DNA of 64,000 bases. Origin: Warburgia ugandensis (lineage: Eukaryota > Streptophyta > Magnoliopsida > Canellales > Canellaceae). Positions 35,083 through 47,561 of this stretch are shown here, in pieces. Each line of letters begins with the position of its first letter. Positions within the stretch are counted from its first letter, which is position 1. Under the pieces are notes generated by a model. That model searched no databases. It was not told the origin of the DNA and was given only the letters and a program-made list of their open reading frames with translations. Made by a program: the position numbers and the translations under genes. The stretch lies in NCBI GenBank assembly GCA_035236585.1, contig CP141132.1:20621945-20685944 (forward strand), in the 5' to 3' direction.

Positions 35083-36510
35083 ACAACAAAGATTAATTAA
35101 AAAGTTGTAATGCTTTACCATTAGTCTTAGTTTTAGGGCTGCATTTCCATAGTTGCATATTTTCTTTATTCCTATGAATTTGACACTTTCTTATTTGTAC
35201 ATGAATTTGGAGAAGAATATAGACTTGAACGAAGACCTTAGGATAGTTTCTATTTTTTATTTGAGTAAGCTATAGTGAGATTGAATTTGTAATTTATTTT
35301 ATAACATGATTCATTCATTTAATAAGGGTTGTAATAATACAAGTCAAGGGTGGTCCATCCTAACCTAGAGAGTAGGTGGCATGTACATGGACCCACACTT
35401 GTATGAGAAGACTAAATCTAGGACCCCATTGTGAACTTTCCTAACTCCTTTCCAATTCATAGATTAGGTGCAATAAATGCTTTAATTTTTGCATTATGAA
35501 TGGCAGTATAAAGGCATATAAGCATTCTATTATTTAGTTTTTGCATACTATTTAGAGTTGTTGCATTAGAAAGCAACTATTTAACAAAGATGTCCTAGTT
35601 GTGGCTATAACACAAGGACATAGGCTAATAGGGTTATAGTGCCTTGTCCCTTGACTCTTTGTTAAATAGCATATAGGTAATTGCATTATATTTATTGTTT
35701 CTTTTATATATAGGAGACATTTATTGCTTTAAGGTGCCTTATATGTTGATAACATTGTGTGGGATTGCTTAAAACATTAGCAAGGGTACTTACCCCCATA
35801 AGATCATGGGTTAATTCCATCATCACACCTTGACCCACCTAGGTTAAATAACAACTGATGCAAGTTTCTAATTAAAAATCACATAGAAGAGACCTTTGTA
35901 GCTTATGTGCTCATAGGATCCTCTTAGAAGGAGGTAGACTACTGTCACTCCAGTGGGCCCTGTATAATTGACTTTGTTAGTATTTAAATGACTAGCTCGA
36001 CTAATACATTCTATGGCTTATATCACTTACAAATGATTGAGGAGGGTGTGAAGTTGTTGATTGCAATCAAGATGCAACTGGTAAGTAGTAGGATAAATCT
36101 GAAAGAGTGGAGGAGCTATATTGGATTAGAAATAATCTAAAAGTCTCTCCTTTAAAGAAATTCAAGATAAAAAGCCTTTCAACTTGTTTGTCATAGGGTT
36201 AGAAACATTGAGTGTCCTTATTTATTTGTTTATTTTAGCATATAGGTTGCATACTCTAGTTTAGGACTTCCTAGGCTAGCCTCCTCCCCCCCCACCACCT
36301 TAGTCAAAAAAAGAAAAGAAACAGACTCTTTCATTGTATACAATGGCAAAGCTTTGTTGTATATAAACATAAGTCAGCCATACCATCCATTGGTGTATGC
36401 ATGGTCATTGATCACTCAATTTTGATATAGTACCCTTAGATATAGAGATCAAATAGAATACTAGGCAAGATCAAAGGAATCTAGAAGATCAAGAGATCCT
36501 TGCCACAGAA
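35083..36510 (+). other. 5' leader of element C
   Basis: Non-coding. It has blocks shared with A, B and D (near 35335-35400 and 35820-36100) and the foldback at 35577-35669. A C-rich run lies near 36285. Confidence 0.6.
35577..35669 (+). promoter_or_regulatory. Leader foldback of element C
   Basis: CTATTTAACAAAGA (35577-35590) and TCTTTGTTAAATAG (35656-35669) are perfect 14-base inverted repeats. Inside, CTATAAC (35605-35611) pairs with GTTATAG (35633-35639). Equivalent arms occur in A (8751-8849, antisense) and D (19558-19657). Confidence 0.6.
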
Positions 36511-36990
36511 ATGGCCAACGAGGCAGTAGAAGTGAATCCGTTGAAAGATTACGCCTGTCCAATTTAACTCACCATCTTGCATAGCTCTACTTGTAACTAA
36601 TGTAGCACACTTTGAGTTGAAACGAGGAGTTATTCAACTCCTACTAACTTCCTATTGGTTAGACAAGAAGGATTAATACCACCACATCAAGGAATTACTG
36701 GACATTTGTTACACTTTCAAATACTGCAGTTTCTCTGATGACTCTTAAGTTGAGGCTATTCCCATTTTCTCATAAGAACAAAGCTAAGACATGGCTCAAC
36801 TCTTTAGAAGTATGGTCCATCAGCATGTGGGATCAACCATCCTAAAAATTCCCAAATAAGGTTTACATGGTCCACAAAACCAATGCCCTTAGGCATGAAA
36901 ATATAAATTTCCAACAAAAAGGGGGAGAGAGATCACTCTCACCCAATCTACCAATAATTATGCATCTAATTCCTTGGAGAAAGAGGTAAG
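36511..36990 (+). pseudogene. Gag N-terminal remnant of element C
   Basis: Starts MANEAVEVNPLKDYACP and soon meets a stop. Later frames show the helix with a TGHLLHFQIL-like sequence and SHKNKAKTWLNSLEVWSIS. The remnant ends abruptly near 36990, where LTR-derived CT-rich sequence begins. Confidence 0.6.
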
Positions 36991-37450
36991 GACTTATTCA
37001 TCCCAAAAACCAACTTCCATGTTAACACACATAATTTTCCCATGCATGCTTCTCTATTGCATCATATTATACACCTTAGAGTTTTGACACATTCATTTCC
37101 TAGGATTGCATGCACCGTCCACTTCCATTTCTTCCTTGCACTTTCTAACTTTGCATGCATAACACCTTTGCGTTGCACACATTCTTCCTTTCCACCCATA
37201 GATCTACGTGCATCCTCCACTCTAGCCTAGCATGCCTCAACCCCTTAGCTTACATGCATAGGGTCTTACACTTGCATGCTTTATCCTTTCATCCTACACT
37301 CTTCTTCATTACATGCATGCTTCATCTTTCCTCCTATTTTGATTTACACGCACTCCACTCCATCACACTCTAGCATGCCTCACCTTCCATTGTTCTCTAT
37401 CACATGCACCAATTCTTCTTTTTACTCATTTGCATGCATCTCTTCCTAGA
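36991..37450. repeat. GCATGC-rich degenerate repeat block
   Basis: CT-rich sequence with about nine GCATGC sites and several more CATGCA motifs at irregular 30-80-base spacing. It resembles the complement of the AG-rich block of A/B LTRs (for example 1711-1930), so it is probably a plus-oriented LTR piece lying head to head with the next fragment. Open frames here are artefacts of composition. Confidence 0.5.
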
Positions 37451-38475
37451 TGATGCATGCAATGGTAAGGAGAAACGATAAGAGAAATGTGTGGAAACAT
37501 GAGGAAAAAGCATAAGAAATGGAAAGTTGGACTTACCACCTCTCATATTTCACATACACACTCTAAAAAATTTCATGCCTAAGGCTCTCATTTCTTCATC
37601 TCTGAACATCCCAACTACTCTCCACAATAGGTTTCAACAGCCAAGCATAGGGGAATTGGGAATGCCTTGGACATTTCCTTCCTCCTCTTATCTTTTCACC
37701 TACTCTCTTCAGATAGTAACATACCTCTTATTGATTCTTTCATGGAAAACCTTTCCATAGGATGCTACTAAGATAGCCCTAATTGAAGATGATTCTTGGC
37801 CATTATTCCCTTAAAAGGTTGGATGAAAGAGAGCCCTAGATTTTTGTATATTTCAACTTCATTCCAAGTTTGTCACTCTTATTTATCTCCTAAATTATCT
37901 TTGTGAAATACATGCATGAGAAGAAGTGACACGTCCCCTTCTCTAGAAAAAAATATGGTTTCCATAGGTGGGTCTCTCTCTTGAGTGAGTAAGCGAGAAA
38001 GTAGTCTTCATGTAGGGCCTAGTTTCAAGTAGTTGCAATTTAGCCTATCTCCATGAATGTGACTCATTGTATAGCATCCTATTTTCACTTAGAATCTCCA
38101 CAAGGTGGTGGTTTTCATGTAAGCATGCATGAGAAGTTGGCCATCTTATCTTTTGGTAGTGACAGCCTCTTTAGTGCAGATAAGGTTGGTTGATGCTTTA
38201 GGGTTTCTGACTATTCTGAATTTGATAAGGACACCACATTGCATTCTGAACTTTCTGATTTTTTGGTTCTTGGCATGTGGGTCTATGGCAATGCTTGAAT
38301 GGCGAGATAGATCTCTTTTAGGGTTTTTAGTTGCCAAAAATGTGCACTTTTCTCAATTATACCCTAATCCAGCAAAATGCAAAATAAACTCTAATTAGTA
38401 TAAATTAAGCAATCCAAGGGTCAAAAATGCTAATTCTAGAGATATTAATTGTAATATTTATGTGTTCATCAGATC
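37451..38475 (-). mobile_element. LTR fragment of the A/B family
   Basis: Matches 1930-3146 block by block, for example the GGGAATTGGGAATG stretch near 37650 and the AAGTTGGC...ATCTTTTGGTAGT block near 38130. It ends near TTCA at 38475, where A's LTR starts on the minus strand. No polypurine tract follows, so it is not next to its own internal region. Confidence 0.65.
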
Positions 38476-38800
38476 TCCTCCTATTTTTCAATTCTCCCCC
38501 CAAGGAAACCTTTCAAGGAGAGGTTACTCTTCTACTTGGCTAAGCCAATTTCATGAGTCATCCATCACTCACACCCATTAATAGCATCAATAGCTACAAT
38601 GACAGTGGTAATGGGTGAGATGAACTTAACATGTTGCAAGCTTTGCTACAAGAACGCCAAGATAAAGAAGAAGGGAGAGATGCAGAATCCAAAGACCAAC
38701 TTCACTTACATACTACTATGGAGAAATACATGAAAACACAACATCAATAGTCCCAAAAACATAGTCACACACATAAGTTAACCTGACTGATTTTACATTG
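38476..38800. other. Unassigned segment with short gag-like peptide
   Basis: One plus-strand frame near 38610-38740 reads ELNMLQALLQERQDKEEGRD, a charged coiled-coil-like peptide of the kind seen in gypsy Gag N-termini. There is no other support and the frame has nearby stops. Confidence 0.25.
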
Positions 38801-39595
38801 GATGCCGAGTTTTTCAAGCCTTTATTGATTTTACGTTGGAAAGTAGCCAAAATTTCATGGTTTTAGAAAAGTTATCAGAGTGATAACATATATGTAATTT
38901 TTAAATTCATCAACTTCTTCCCTAGAGTTACAGTAAAACCTCCAAATATATGTAAAATAATAATCTTTTAACCTATGAACGGTTAGAGATACATGCCATA
39001 GGATCATTCATACTGTCACTAGTAAAGACACATAAGCCATACAAATAATTACAGCAATTCATATTACATTCATCCAATGAGTCAACAGAAGTTTAAGTTA
39101 TATACAATATCTCAAAGTGTAATCTTATACATGGATTCTAACAAAAGGAACTACACTGAAATCATAATCTGCTCACATCTAAGCAGAACTAAGTACTTTC
39201 ACCTTCCTTGTATCTCTCACACCTGAACTACCTGGAGTATCACCTGAAATGTTGGTTGTAGAGAGTTGAGTAAAAACAACAGCTCATAGTATGAAGAAAA
39301 ACTAATACAAGCTAAAATGATTAATATAGAGCAATGCAATATCATAAGTATAAGTGCATGTCTATCTATACATATATACTTATACATGTAATCTCTAAAA
39401 AGCATAATCAACACGTGTGATAAAGATCCACAAGGATAGATGATTTCAAATCATCCATAATGTTCAAAGTAAGTAAAAAAATCTGTCAAATCAGTGTGCT
39501 CAAAACATATGATACCAAACCTAGGCACATAGCCTCAATTTACAATGCACAAATCCATGTCCACATCGTCATGGTGATCCCATCGCTCTAATCAT

Positions 39596-39755
39596 AGTGG
39601 CATACAATACTACCACCAGGGATCATTAGTGGCATATCGTCCTACCATCAAGGACCATCAGTGGCATATCATCCTACCACAATGGACCATTAGTGGCATA
39701 TCATCCTACCACCAGGGACCATCAATAGCATATCATCCTACCACCATGGACTAAT
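39596..39755. repeat. Five tandem copies of a 32-base repeat
   Basis: Five contiguous 32-base units, each like AGTGGCATATCATCCTACCA followed by a CCAGGGACCATC-like end. Units differ by a few bases. No spacers separate them. Confidence 0.9.
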
Positions 39756-40139
39756 GGTTTGAACTCTCTAGTATGATTGGCATCCCCAACATGTTAACAA
39801 CACAGAGACACCTATGCCCATAGGGCCCTATCGTCACCCACTGGTAGCTACTACAGCCTCTACGTTTGCTTATAGATACTTGCACAAACTATGATTCATT
39901 AGACCTCGTGGGGGCTACTTGGCTACTTCTCAGAGCACTTCCTCATAAGAATGTACTCCTATTGCCCTCTGTCTCCATCATAGGGCTGGTATCAATATTA
40001 TATCACATGTTAGTAACCAACTGCTCCTCTTAGCATAGGGTCTCTAGGACTTACGGCACACTAACTTAGCATACCTACCAAGCAATCTGGGACTTAGGAC
40101 ACTACAAGTGCAATTGTCCAAAACATTAATGAAATACAT

Positions 40140-40380
40140 ATCCACAAGGACTTACATTTGGTCGTGGAGTGCTTACATAAACTATCATTGAAATCTATAA
40201 TCATCAGAGCGTACAGATGCTCGTACACTACCTACATAAGTATCAAGAGGGCTGCATCTATCGGGACTTACGCCCACTCATAGAGTGCCTGCCAAAAGCA
40301 TTGATGAAATTCATAGTCATCAGGGATTACTACTACTCATAGAGCGTCTACATAAGCATTGATAAAACCAAACACTATGG
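40140..40380. repeat. Degenerate ~58-60-base tandem repeat
   Basis: About four diverged units built on a GGACTTAC...CTCATAGAGTGCCTACATAAGC...ATTGATGAAATTCATAGTCATC plan. Divergence is much higher than in the 32-base array beside it. Confidence 0.65.
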
Positions 40381-40842
40381 CTCAAAAAGAATCCAAATCT
40401 CATGGCTTACCACCACATTGGTGGTGCTTGCCAAGTTTCAATGAAAACAATTTTTTTGACCCTTAGCCCAATCCATGAATCCATTGGTTCAAATCATAGA
40501 AATCTCTAAATCATGAATGTGGTAGGGTGTCATGCATTGCATCCTATGTCTAGTACTATGAAGTATTTAGTTAATCCAATTCTCAACTTATGGTGTAGTC
40601 ATTTAGTTGGCATTATCCTCTACATATTATTAAGAGCTATATGTCTTATTGCACGAACACATGTTTTTAATGTCATCTCTAATCTTATGGTTATTATGTA
40701 TTATGCCATGCCATTATTATTTTCATGCCTTACTTAACACTCCCTTAGTGCTTGTCATGAGTTTATCATGTTTAATAATTATCTCTTAATGAGTTCATCC
40801 TTAAAGTTATTAACTAGAACTAACTTAGGTTTGGAACAGAGG

Positions 40843-40960
40843 CATAATTAAACGTTTAGGCTCTTTTCAATTTAAACATCATGAGAAAGTTGAATGCTAA
40901 GTTCCAGATGAGAAATGATGTTTAAATGATGTTCAACTTACATAATTAAACGTTTAGGCT
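40843..40960. repeat. 20-base direct repeats enclosing an inverted repeat
   Basis: CATAATTAAACGTTTAGGCT occurs identically at 40843-40862 and 40941-40960. Between them TTTAAACATCAT (40871-40882) and ATGATGTTTAAA (40915-40926) are perfect inverted repeats. It could be a tiny snap-back insertion with a long target duplication, or a tandem duplication. Confidence 0.75.
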
Positions 40961-40999
40961 GCATCTACTTGGCTACTTGAGATGCTAGAGAGGCATTTC

Positions 41000-42565
41000 T
41001 ATAGGTTTCCAAGCAAGAGAAGATGAGGAAAGGTGGAAGAGTGGGCTATTGGCTATGCTCTGTTGCTGTTACAAAGTTTTGGTTTTTGGTTTTTCAATTA
41101 TTCAAATTGTTGTGAAGGTTCTCCATTGTCTTAGGAAGAAGTTTACACAGATTCAAGCTCAAAATTACATATATATATTTTTCATTGAAAATGGTAATAG
41201 GTACTATTTTGCTTTTACAAAACTTGTTATCTTTCTCATTAAAAAAAGTTCAAATTTTTGTTATTTTTCTTCGAAATATGTTGATTCCCATGGATTTTTA
41301 GCTGTTTGATTATGTTAGACACAAAGTTTCATAGCTAAATTGAATATGAAAGCTATAAAAATCATCAACCAAAATCACAAAGTTCATCACGCACATCACT
41401 GGTCATGTTGTGAATAGGAAATTTTTCCTGAAACTTTGAATTGCTATTGCCATTCACTAGTTTCAATTGTAATATTCTTCTATTCATATCTAATTTTAGT
41501 GTTTGATAGTTGTTTTTCAAGGAAATCAGTTAGAGAATTTGTTATGATGTGAATTTCTAGAATTTAATTTCAATTTCATCTCAAAATTTAACATCATTCT
41601 TTATTCAAGTTATGCTAGTGTCACTCTCCTTCTACTATTTCACTATTGCATATGCAAGTATTACTTTAGTTTTTTCTCTAATTTCTTAGGAGTTGGAATA
41701 GAGATTCTTGGCTACAAGTTAATGCATGACACTTCAAGAGATTACTAAAGGAGCTACTTTGATTTGAAGAAGTTTGAATGGTATTTTGTAATTTATTTTT
41801 TAATCATTATAATGATCAATTAAGTGATAGATAGTGGAAAATTTATTATTGTTTTAACATATTTTTATAAATTTTCTTTTCTAGTTTTAGAATAGTTTAA
41901 ACCATTTAAATTTCCTTGTTTTAATATAGTAAGCATGACTAATTTCATGTTAGATTAGTAATCATGATATGCTAGTTTAATTTGTTAGGGTTAAAGTGAT
42001 CTTAACCTAAGAAAAACCACTTATTTCTAAAGTTTTAAATGTCTTTAAAAGTTAATTTTGAAATTTATTTTAATTTTAAAATTTTAGATTCATCATTTGT
42101 ATAACTCTTTGATTTTATGTCATTACTTTTTTAGTCGATACTACAAAAAGGAATCCTTGATCCATTATAGTTAGTTTTTACATAGCATGCTTAGAATTTG
42201 ATGACCTATCTAGTTTTGTGAAGCTAATAATTTCTAAATTAAGTTTTCAAAGAATCTATCTTCCAAGAAAGTAATCATAGTTTCAAATCAATTTTTGAGT
42301 AAAGAGAGAAAAATGTAAGTGGTGGATCTAATTTTAGGTAGGTGATCTTTAACCCTAGTTCTTCATTTGTAATTCAATTCACTCTACATACATCTAATTG
42401 ACATCATCATCATATCAATCTCTTATTAATTTTGTATAGTTTTTCTTTAAGTTAGAATCATTGGTTTAGATAATTTTTTATGCTTTATTTTCTTATCCTC
42501 CCCGTGGACTTACCCTAAAAATACTACAACTGATTAACTATGTACTTGTAGGAAAATTATAAACA
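41000..42565 (+). mobile_element. Decayed Tat/Athila-like LTR (candidate)
   Basis: The end of this AT-rich stretch, CCTCCCCGTGGACTTACCCT followed by AAAAATACTACAACTG and ACTTGTAGG, is the usual U5 end of plant Tat/Athila LTRs. It is followed by a strongly decayed primer site at about 42566-42592. The left boundary is not visible. Confidence 0.4.
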
Positions 42566-42592
42566 AGATTTTGGGACTGTTGGTGATAAGAT
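42566..42592 (+). other. Decayed primer-binding site (candidate)
   Basis: GATTTTGGGACTGTTGGTGA sits where TTTTGGCGCCGTTGCCGGGGA-like sequence is expected after the LTR end. Several mismatches leave this uncertain. Confidence 0.3.
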
Positions 42593-43091
42593 GTTTTCAA
42601 TAATTAGAGTGACATAAAATCACGTGGTGGTAATACATGAAAATTTTAAGTATCTTAGTAAGCTTTGCTTTAGTTTTGAATGATTCATGAATCTATTGTT
42701 CTACTTGTCAAAGTGTTTTACTAAGGTTGATTTTGATGCATTTACAAGTCTACAAAGTTAATGCTTTTTAATTGGTTTAAGTGCATGAAAAGCAATGATT
42801 TTTAACATGACGGAGTTGGTAAGATTCAAAAATATTTTGTGACTATTTTAAGTAAAGCATAATTTGAATATCTATATTTTGGAAAAGTAAACCATGTTAG
42901 AAGTTTCAGTTCTTTATATCTAATTTTAGAAAATATTTATATTTAGAAAGTTAGAAATTTAGATTAGTAAGTTACATTTAGAAAGCATAGTATTTTTAAC
43001 AAGTGAGTTATTTCAAAAAGTAAATTGCTATTTTAGAAAGTTTTCAAGTTTGAAAAGTAATGTATATTTTTGAAAAGTTTCTACTTTGGAA

Positions 43092-43971
43092 AGTACACCA
43101 TTTTAGAAAGAAGGATATTTTGTTAAGTAGGACATATACTAGAAGGTGTGTATTCTTGGAAAATGTACTATTTTGGAAAGTAAGTTATTTTTAGAAAGAT
43201 TCTATTTTTGAAAAAAAATAATTATTATTTATGAAACCTTATATTTCAAAGAATGTTTCGATGGTAGAACATTAATTTTGTTAGCATAAAAAATACCGCT
43301 ATCAAAAGATATGCTAATTTATAAGAGAATAGTATTTTTATAAATATCTAATTTTTGAAAATTTATATATTTATAAAGTTTCAAAAATAGAAAAAGGAGA
43401 TATGTCTTATTGAATTGAGGAATCCTAAATTTAGCCAAGATGGCTAGTGTTTCTATGTTTAACTTAATGAAGGTGTTTATTTTTAGAAAGTAAAGTTTTT
43501 AAAATAGATTAAAACCTGATAGTACACCATTTTAGAAAGAAGTATATTTTGTTAAGCAGGACATACACTAGAAGGTGTGTATTCTTGGAAAATGTACTAT
43601 TTTGGAAACTAAGTTATTTTTAGTAAGATAATATTTTTGAAAAATATTTTATTTATGAAACCTTATATTTCAAAGAATATTTTGATGGTAGGACATGAAT
43701 TTTATTGGCATAAAAGTGCCATTATCGAAAGATATGCTAATTTCTAAAAGAATAGTATTTTTTATAAATATCTAATTTTGAAACTTTCTATATTTAGAAA
43801 GTTTCAAAAATAGAAAAAAGAGATATGTCTTATTGAATTGAGGAATCCTAAATTTAGACAAGATGGCTATTATTTCCATGTTTATCTTAATGAAGGTGTT
43901 TATTTTTAGAAAGTATCTATTTTTGAATGTGTATACTTTTTGAAAGTTTTAAAAATAGATTAGAACCTGAT
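43092..43971. repeat. Tandem duplication of a ~430-450-base unit
   Basis: Unit 1 is 43092-43520 and unit 2 is 43521-43971; both begin AGTACACCATTTTAGAAAG and end near AAACCTGAT/GAACCTGAT. Units differ by scattered substitutions and small indels. The surrounding 42900-43960 is itself made of loosely repeated TTTTAGAAAGT-like motifs. There is no coding potential. Confidence 0.9.
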
Positions 43972-46650
43972 ATGATATTAATAGTCTATATAAGAAGTTA
44001 TGATTGGTTGATTTTCAATGAGATGGGTGAATTAAATACATTTTGAGTTTAGCCAAAAAGGTTAGAGTTTTATGCTTTACAAGATGAGAAGGAATGTGTA
44101 TATGTTTGGATTTTTATGAATCAAGATAATGAAATATTTTAATGCAAATAATGTCATATGCATTATCAGTTTTATCAAATTGGATGTTGCCCTAAAGAGG
44201 CAATATCTATAAATCACCCAAAAGTTTGAGCATCTATAAGGTGACTAAAATGATAGTCAAGCCTATGTATAAATTGCTCATATGTGCAATGGGTGATAAT
44301 GAAAGGTGACTTGTGTAATTGTCTTTAGGATGTTATGTGAGACCCTATGGTTGCTATGCTAGAAGGGTACATATTGGCCCCTAACCTCCTGAATGGTACT
44401 TACCTAAAAATAAAGGATGTTATTATTGGAGTATGTACGATGGGAAGACTATTGCCCATACTAATCTAGTGGCCCCATGAGAGCTAGTGGAGTTCATGTG
44501 GTATCCATGACGTAGCGGAGATGAGATAGTGGTTTCTCTACATGCATAGCAGAGCCACTCTATGATTTTATAGTATGACCATGGGCTGACATGTTGGACA
44601 TCCTTGAGGGTGTGGACCATGTTGGCCTATGTGGCATGTAGCATAATGTTGCTACTTTATGTTGTGATAGTATATTGTCTGTCAGACCCCCAAATTAGTT
44701 ACTCTATGAAAACTACATAAATAGGGGATTTTTACATTCTTATATAAATCAAAATTTGAATCTCAAATCCAAGAAAGTTTTTAATAGCTTACCATCATTT
44801 CTCTTTGTGCATCATTCAACAAAATGGGTGTCATGAGCCCATGTCAAGGTAGTCCCTCATATTGTAAAATTGAAGTGACAGGTAAGGGTCTTGTGTGTTG
44901 TTGAACCAATAGAGGACCAAAGATTCATGCCTCTAATTCCTTTATCAACATCCCACATCCTCCTCTTCCTCCAGCTCTCCTCCTCTTTTGCCTTTTTGTA
45001 AAGCTTTCCTCAACAACCACAACTCCCTTTCTTTTATCTCCTACCATTCTCACTTGTAGAAATCTAATGATTTCTTCCTTGAGTGCATAATCAATGAATC
45101 ACTCTTTTGAGGAAGTTTCATTTTGGGAAAGTCATTTCCTTTTATTAAGAATAACTAATAAGTTAGGACTTTTCAAAATTTTAAACTTAAAAGGCAGTTG
45201 TAAATAAATTTTGATTTTGAAAAGTTGAATAGGGTTTTTGCATCATGCAACCAAGTTTAGAGTAATGCTCAAAAGATTTCACAAAAGGATTTCATAACAA
45301 TATCTTAATTTCACTATAACGTAGCACTATTAAAGATATTGTAGTGGTACATTATTCTTATAGAATGAAATCCAAAAATCTAAACATGATTTTCTGCCAA
45401 AAATTGCTCAATGATATCTCAGATTGCATTATGCTAGTTATCATTCATAACAATAACTTTTTGCTTGGAGCCAACTCTATTATCACACAACAAAACTCTT
45501 TTACTGTTACCTTAGTTTTACATGTAGAAAATTCCACTTCCTTTTATCTTTTCTTCAGCAGAACAGTATTTAACGTTGTGCTACTATTTTAGCGCCGCTC
45601 CATCATGTTGTTGGAGAAGATCCAGATTCAATTCTATCTTTTTTACTACTTTTCTAGCATGGTTGAGTGATGTCATGTACATTTGCATACATTAGAGTTG
45701 TTATGTTAAAAAAATTAGTCCTTTTTATTTGTCTTTATATTTTTCTTGTTACAAATTTCATTTATTTTTCATAAAAACTAAATAAAATAAATATCATAAC
45801 ATGTACACTTTGTAGTCAAATCTCTCATCAATTCATTTCACAAACAGTAAGTTTTATTTTTTTCCTTCATATAACAGGTTTAATACACATTATTTCACCA
45901 TATCTTTTGAAAAACAAAGTCATTTACATCATGTCTTCTTGCTTATCTTCATATTCTTCTTCTACAATCTTCAATTTCTTCATCTCTTCATTAATAATAT
46001 CTTATAAGCCTTCTACTCCCCCTCACCCCTTTTAACACTCAAAGTTGCGTCTCCATCTAGAGTGACTATGAACATAGGAGCACTAGTCACCTTCATAATC
46101 TCCTCCATCATCTCTTAATGATCTGTTGCATGTCATCTCTAATAGAAATATTTTAGTGATTTTATTCTCTTCTATTTCTCCATCCTCCTACTTATTCTCT
46201 TCTCCATCCTCAATCTCAACCCCACACAATTCTCTTTCCTTCGGCCAAATTTTAAACTATTCTGACAATTTTTCCACCTTCATCTAGAAGTCTAATACTA
46301 CTCTCCTTTCTTTTTCTTCCAATAAATCTCTTGCCATCACTTCTAACTCTTTAATATTTTTTACATTATTTCCAATACATTTGCTTGAGCATCTCTTGTA
46401 CTCAAACTACTAATTCCTCATTCAAACACTCCATCACTTGGCATTATTTACCTTTCCCATCTTGTTTTTTTTCATGTGAGGCTTCAACCCAAAAGGATCC
46501 ATAATCACTCTTTGCATCTCACTTGACTCCCCTTGTTCTTCATTCTCAAGGTTAAAGGTAATATATCTTAATTTAGTATGTCGTCCTTTCATGTCACCTT
46601 CCAGTTCCATAATCTACAATGATAACATATCAAGCATTTTAAAATGACCA
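43972..46650. other. Unassigned AT-rich region
   Basis: Bases 44150-44680 are less AT-rich and resemble the middle of a Tekay-like LTR (GGACCATGGGCTGACATG-like blocks). Bases 44680-46650 hold CT-rich, gene-poor sequence with short open frames only. No domain or element boundary could be supported. Confidence 0.3.
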
Positions 46651-46689
46651 TCTATAATGGCCTACATTTCTGAGAAATAAAGAAATATT

Positions 46690-47180
46690 ATGTTTTGTTC
46701 CTCCTCAGTTTCCCAGGGAAAAGGCCTCGTTGCTGAGAGATTTCCCCAAACTCTTACAAACCACCCAAATCCCTCTCCTCAGGCAATATGAGACTAACTC
46801 TTAGTACCTCACCCATCCTGGGATTCATCCCTCAAGGCCTCACATCTTCCCCCCTTAGGGAACCTGCATAGCTACAACCAGGCACCTGCATGCGGTTAGC
46901 CACCACACCATGAGGAGAACCTAGCTTTGATACCATTTGTAACAGTCGAGGTTCCAATGGCAATGATATTGTTCGCTTTGGAGTACATTCCTAATACAAT
47001 GCTTTTGGAGAGGAAAGTAGGTTGTTTATAAGAGTTTGAGAAACTCTAATGGTCACAATGCATCCTGAAGGGTGACACCAAAAGGGGCGAGGGACCCAAA
47101 GAGAACAATATTGTATCCGCTATGCACTCTACCCATAGACAACGCGTCTTCCCTAGGAAATTAGAGAAGAACAAAGCTGT
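46690..47180 (-). mobile_element. Fragment of a short-LTR, Met-primed retrotransposon
   Basis: On the minus strand an LTR end CTCGACTGTTACA (about 46950-46938) is followed by AATGGTATCAAAGC, a one-mismatch initiator-Met primer site. The LTR side (46938 onwards) has a TATA-like TTATAAACAACC and a GAACAATATCATTGCC block. The other side has GC-richer internal-like sequence. Its small size suggests a TRIM-like or truncated element. Confidence 0.45.
46924..46935 (-). other. Primer-binding site (tRNA-iMet), antisense
   Basis: Complement TGGTATCAAAGC differs by one base from the standard TGGTATCAGAGC. Confidence 0.6.
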
Positions 47181-47181
47181 A

Positions 47182-47561
47182 ACATGCATACGTAAGTTAA
47201 TACAAGGACATGCAACAAACTCATTTTCTATCTTCCTAACATATTTAAAACCCTTTATACAAGTCATTATATGTAGAAGGAATGTTATGCATGATAAGTG
47301 TCAATCCATGCGTACATAAGTAAATACAAGGACATGCAGCAAACTCATTTCCTATCTTTCTACTACATTTAAAACACTATAAAATCATTATATATATAGG
47401 AGATGCCTCTTAACATGCATATTAGATGATCAAAATCTATAAGGGGCTGAGTGATGTACACCAGCACAAACCCAACTACATCATGCAATGAACGGTCTAC
47501 ATGGGTGCAGTTCCTGGACTTGGTGGTTGCATCAAGCACAAAATAATAATAATAATAATAT
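47182..47561 (+). repeat. AAT-tailed dispersed repeat, copy 1
   Basis: About 380 bases, strongly similar to 56447-56876. It contains two related halves with a ~125-base period, each including ATACAAGGACATGCARCAAACTC, and ends in (AAT)n. The flanks AAATATTATGTTTT (about 46683) and AATATTTATGTTT (about 47553) hint at a target duplication for the whole 46690-47561 block. Confidence 0.7.

Larger units (their letters stand above)
38800..40840 (-). mobile_element. Tekay/Del-like LTR, decayed
   Basis: On the minus strand the layout resembles the AT-rich half of the Tekay-like LTR at 10784-13440, with a TACTCAACTC...TTTCAGGTGATACTCC region near 39215-39275 and a GGGGATGCC-like mid-part near 39780. 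It contains two tandem-repeat arrays (39596-39755 and about 40140-40380). Neither end was pinned down. Confidence 0.45.

Noticed and set aside
39596-39755. Possible CRISPR-like array
   Set aside because: The 32-base units are directly contiguous with no spacers, and the setting is a plant LTR.
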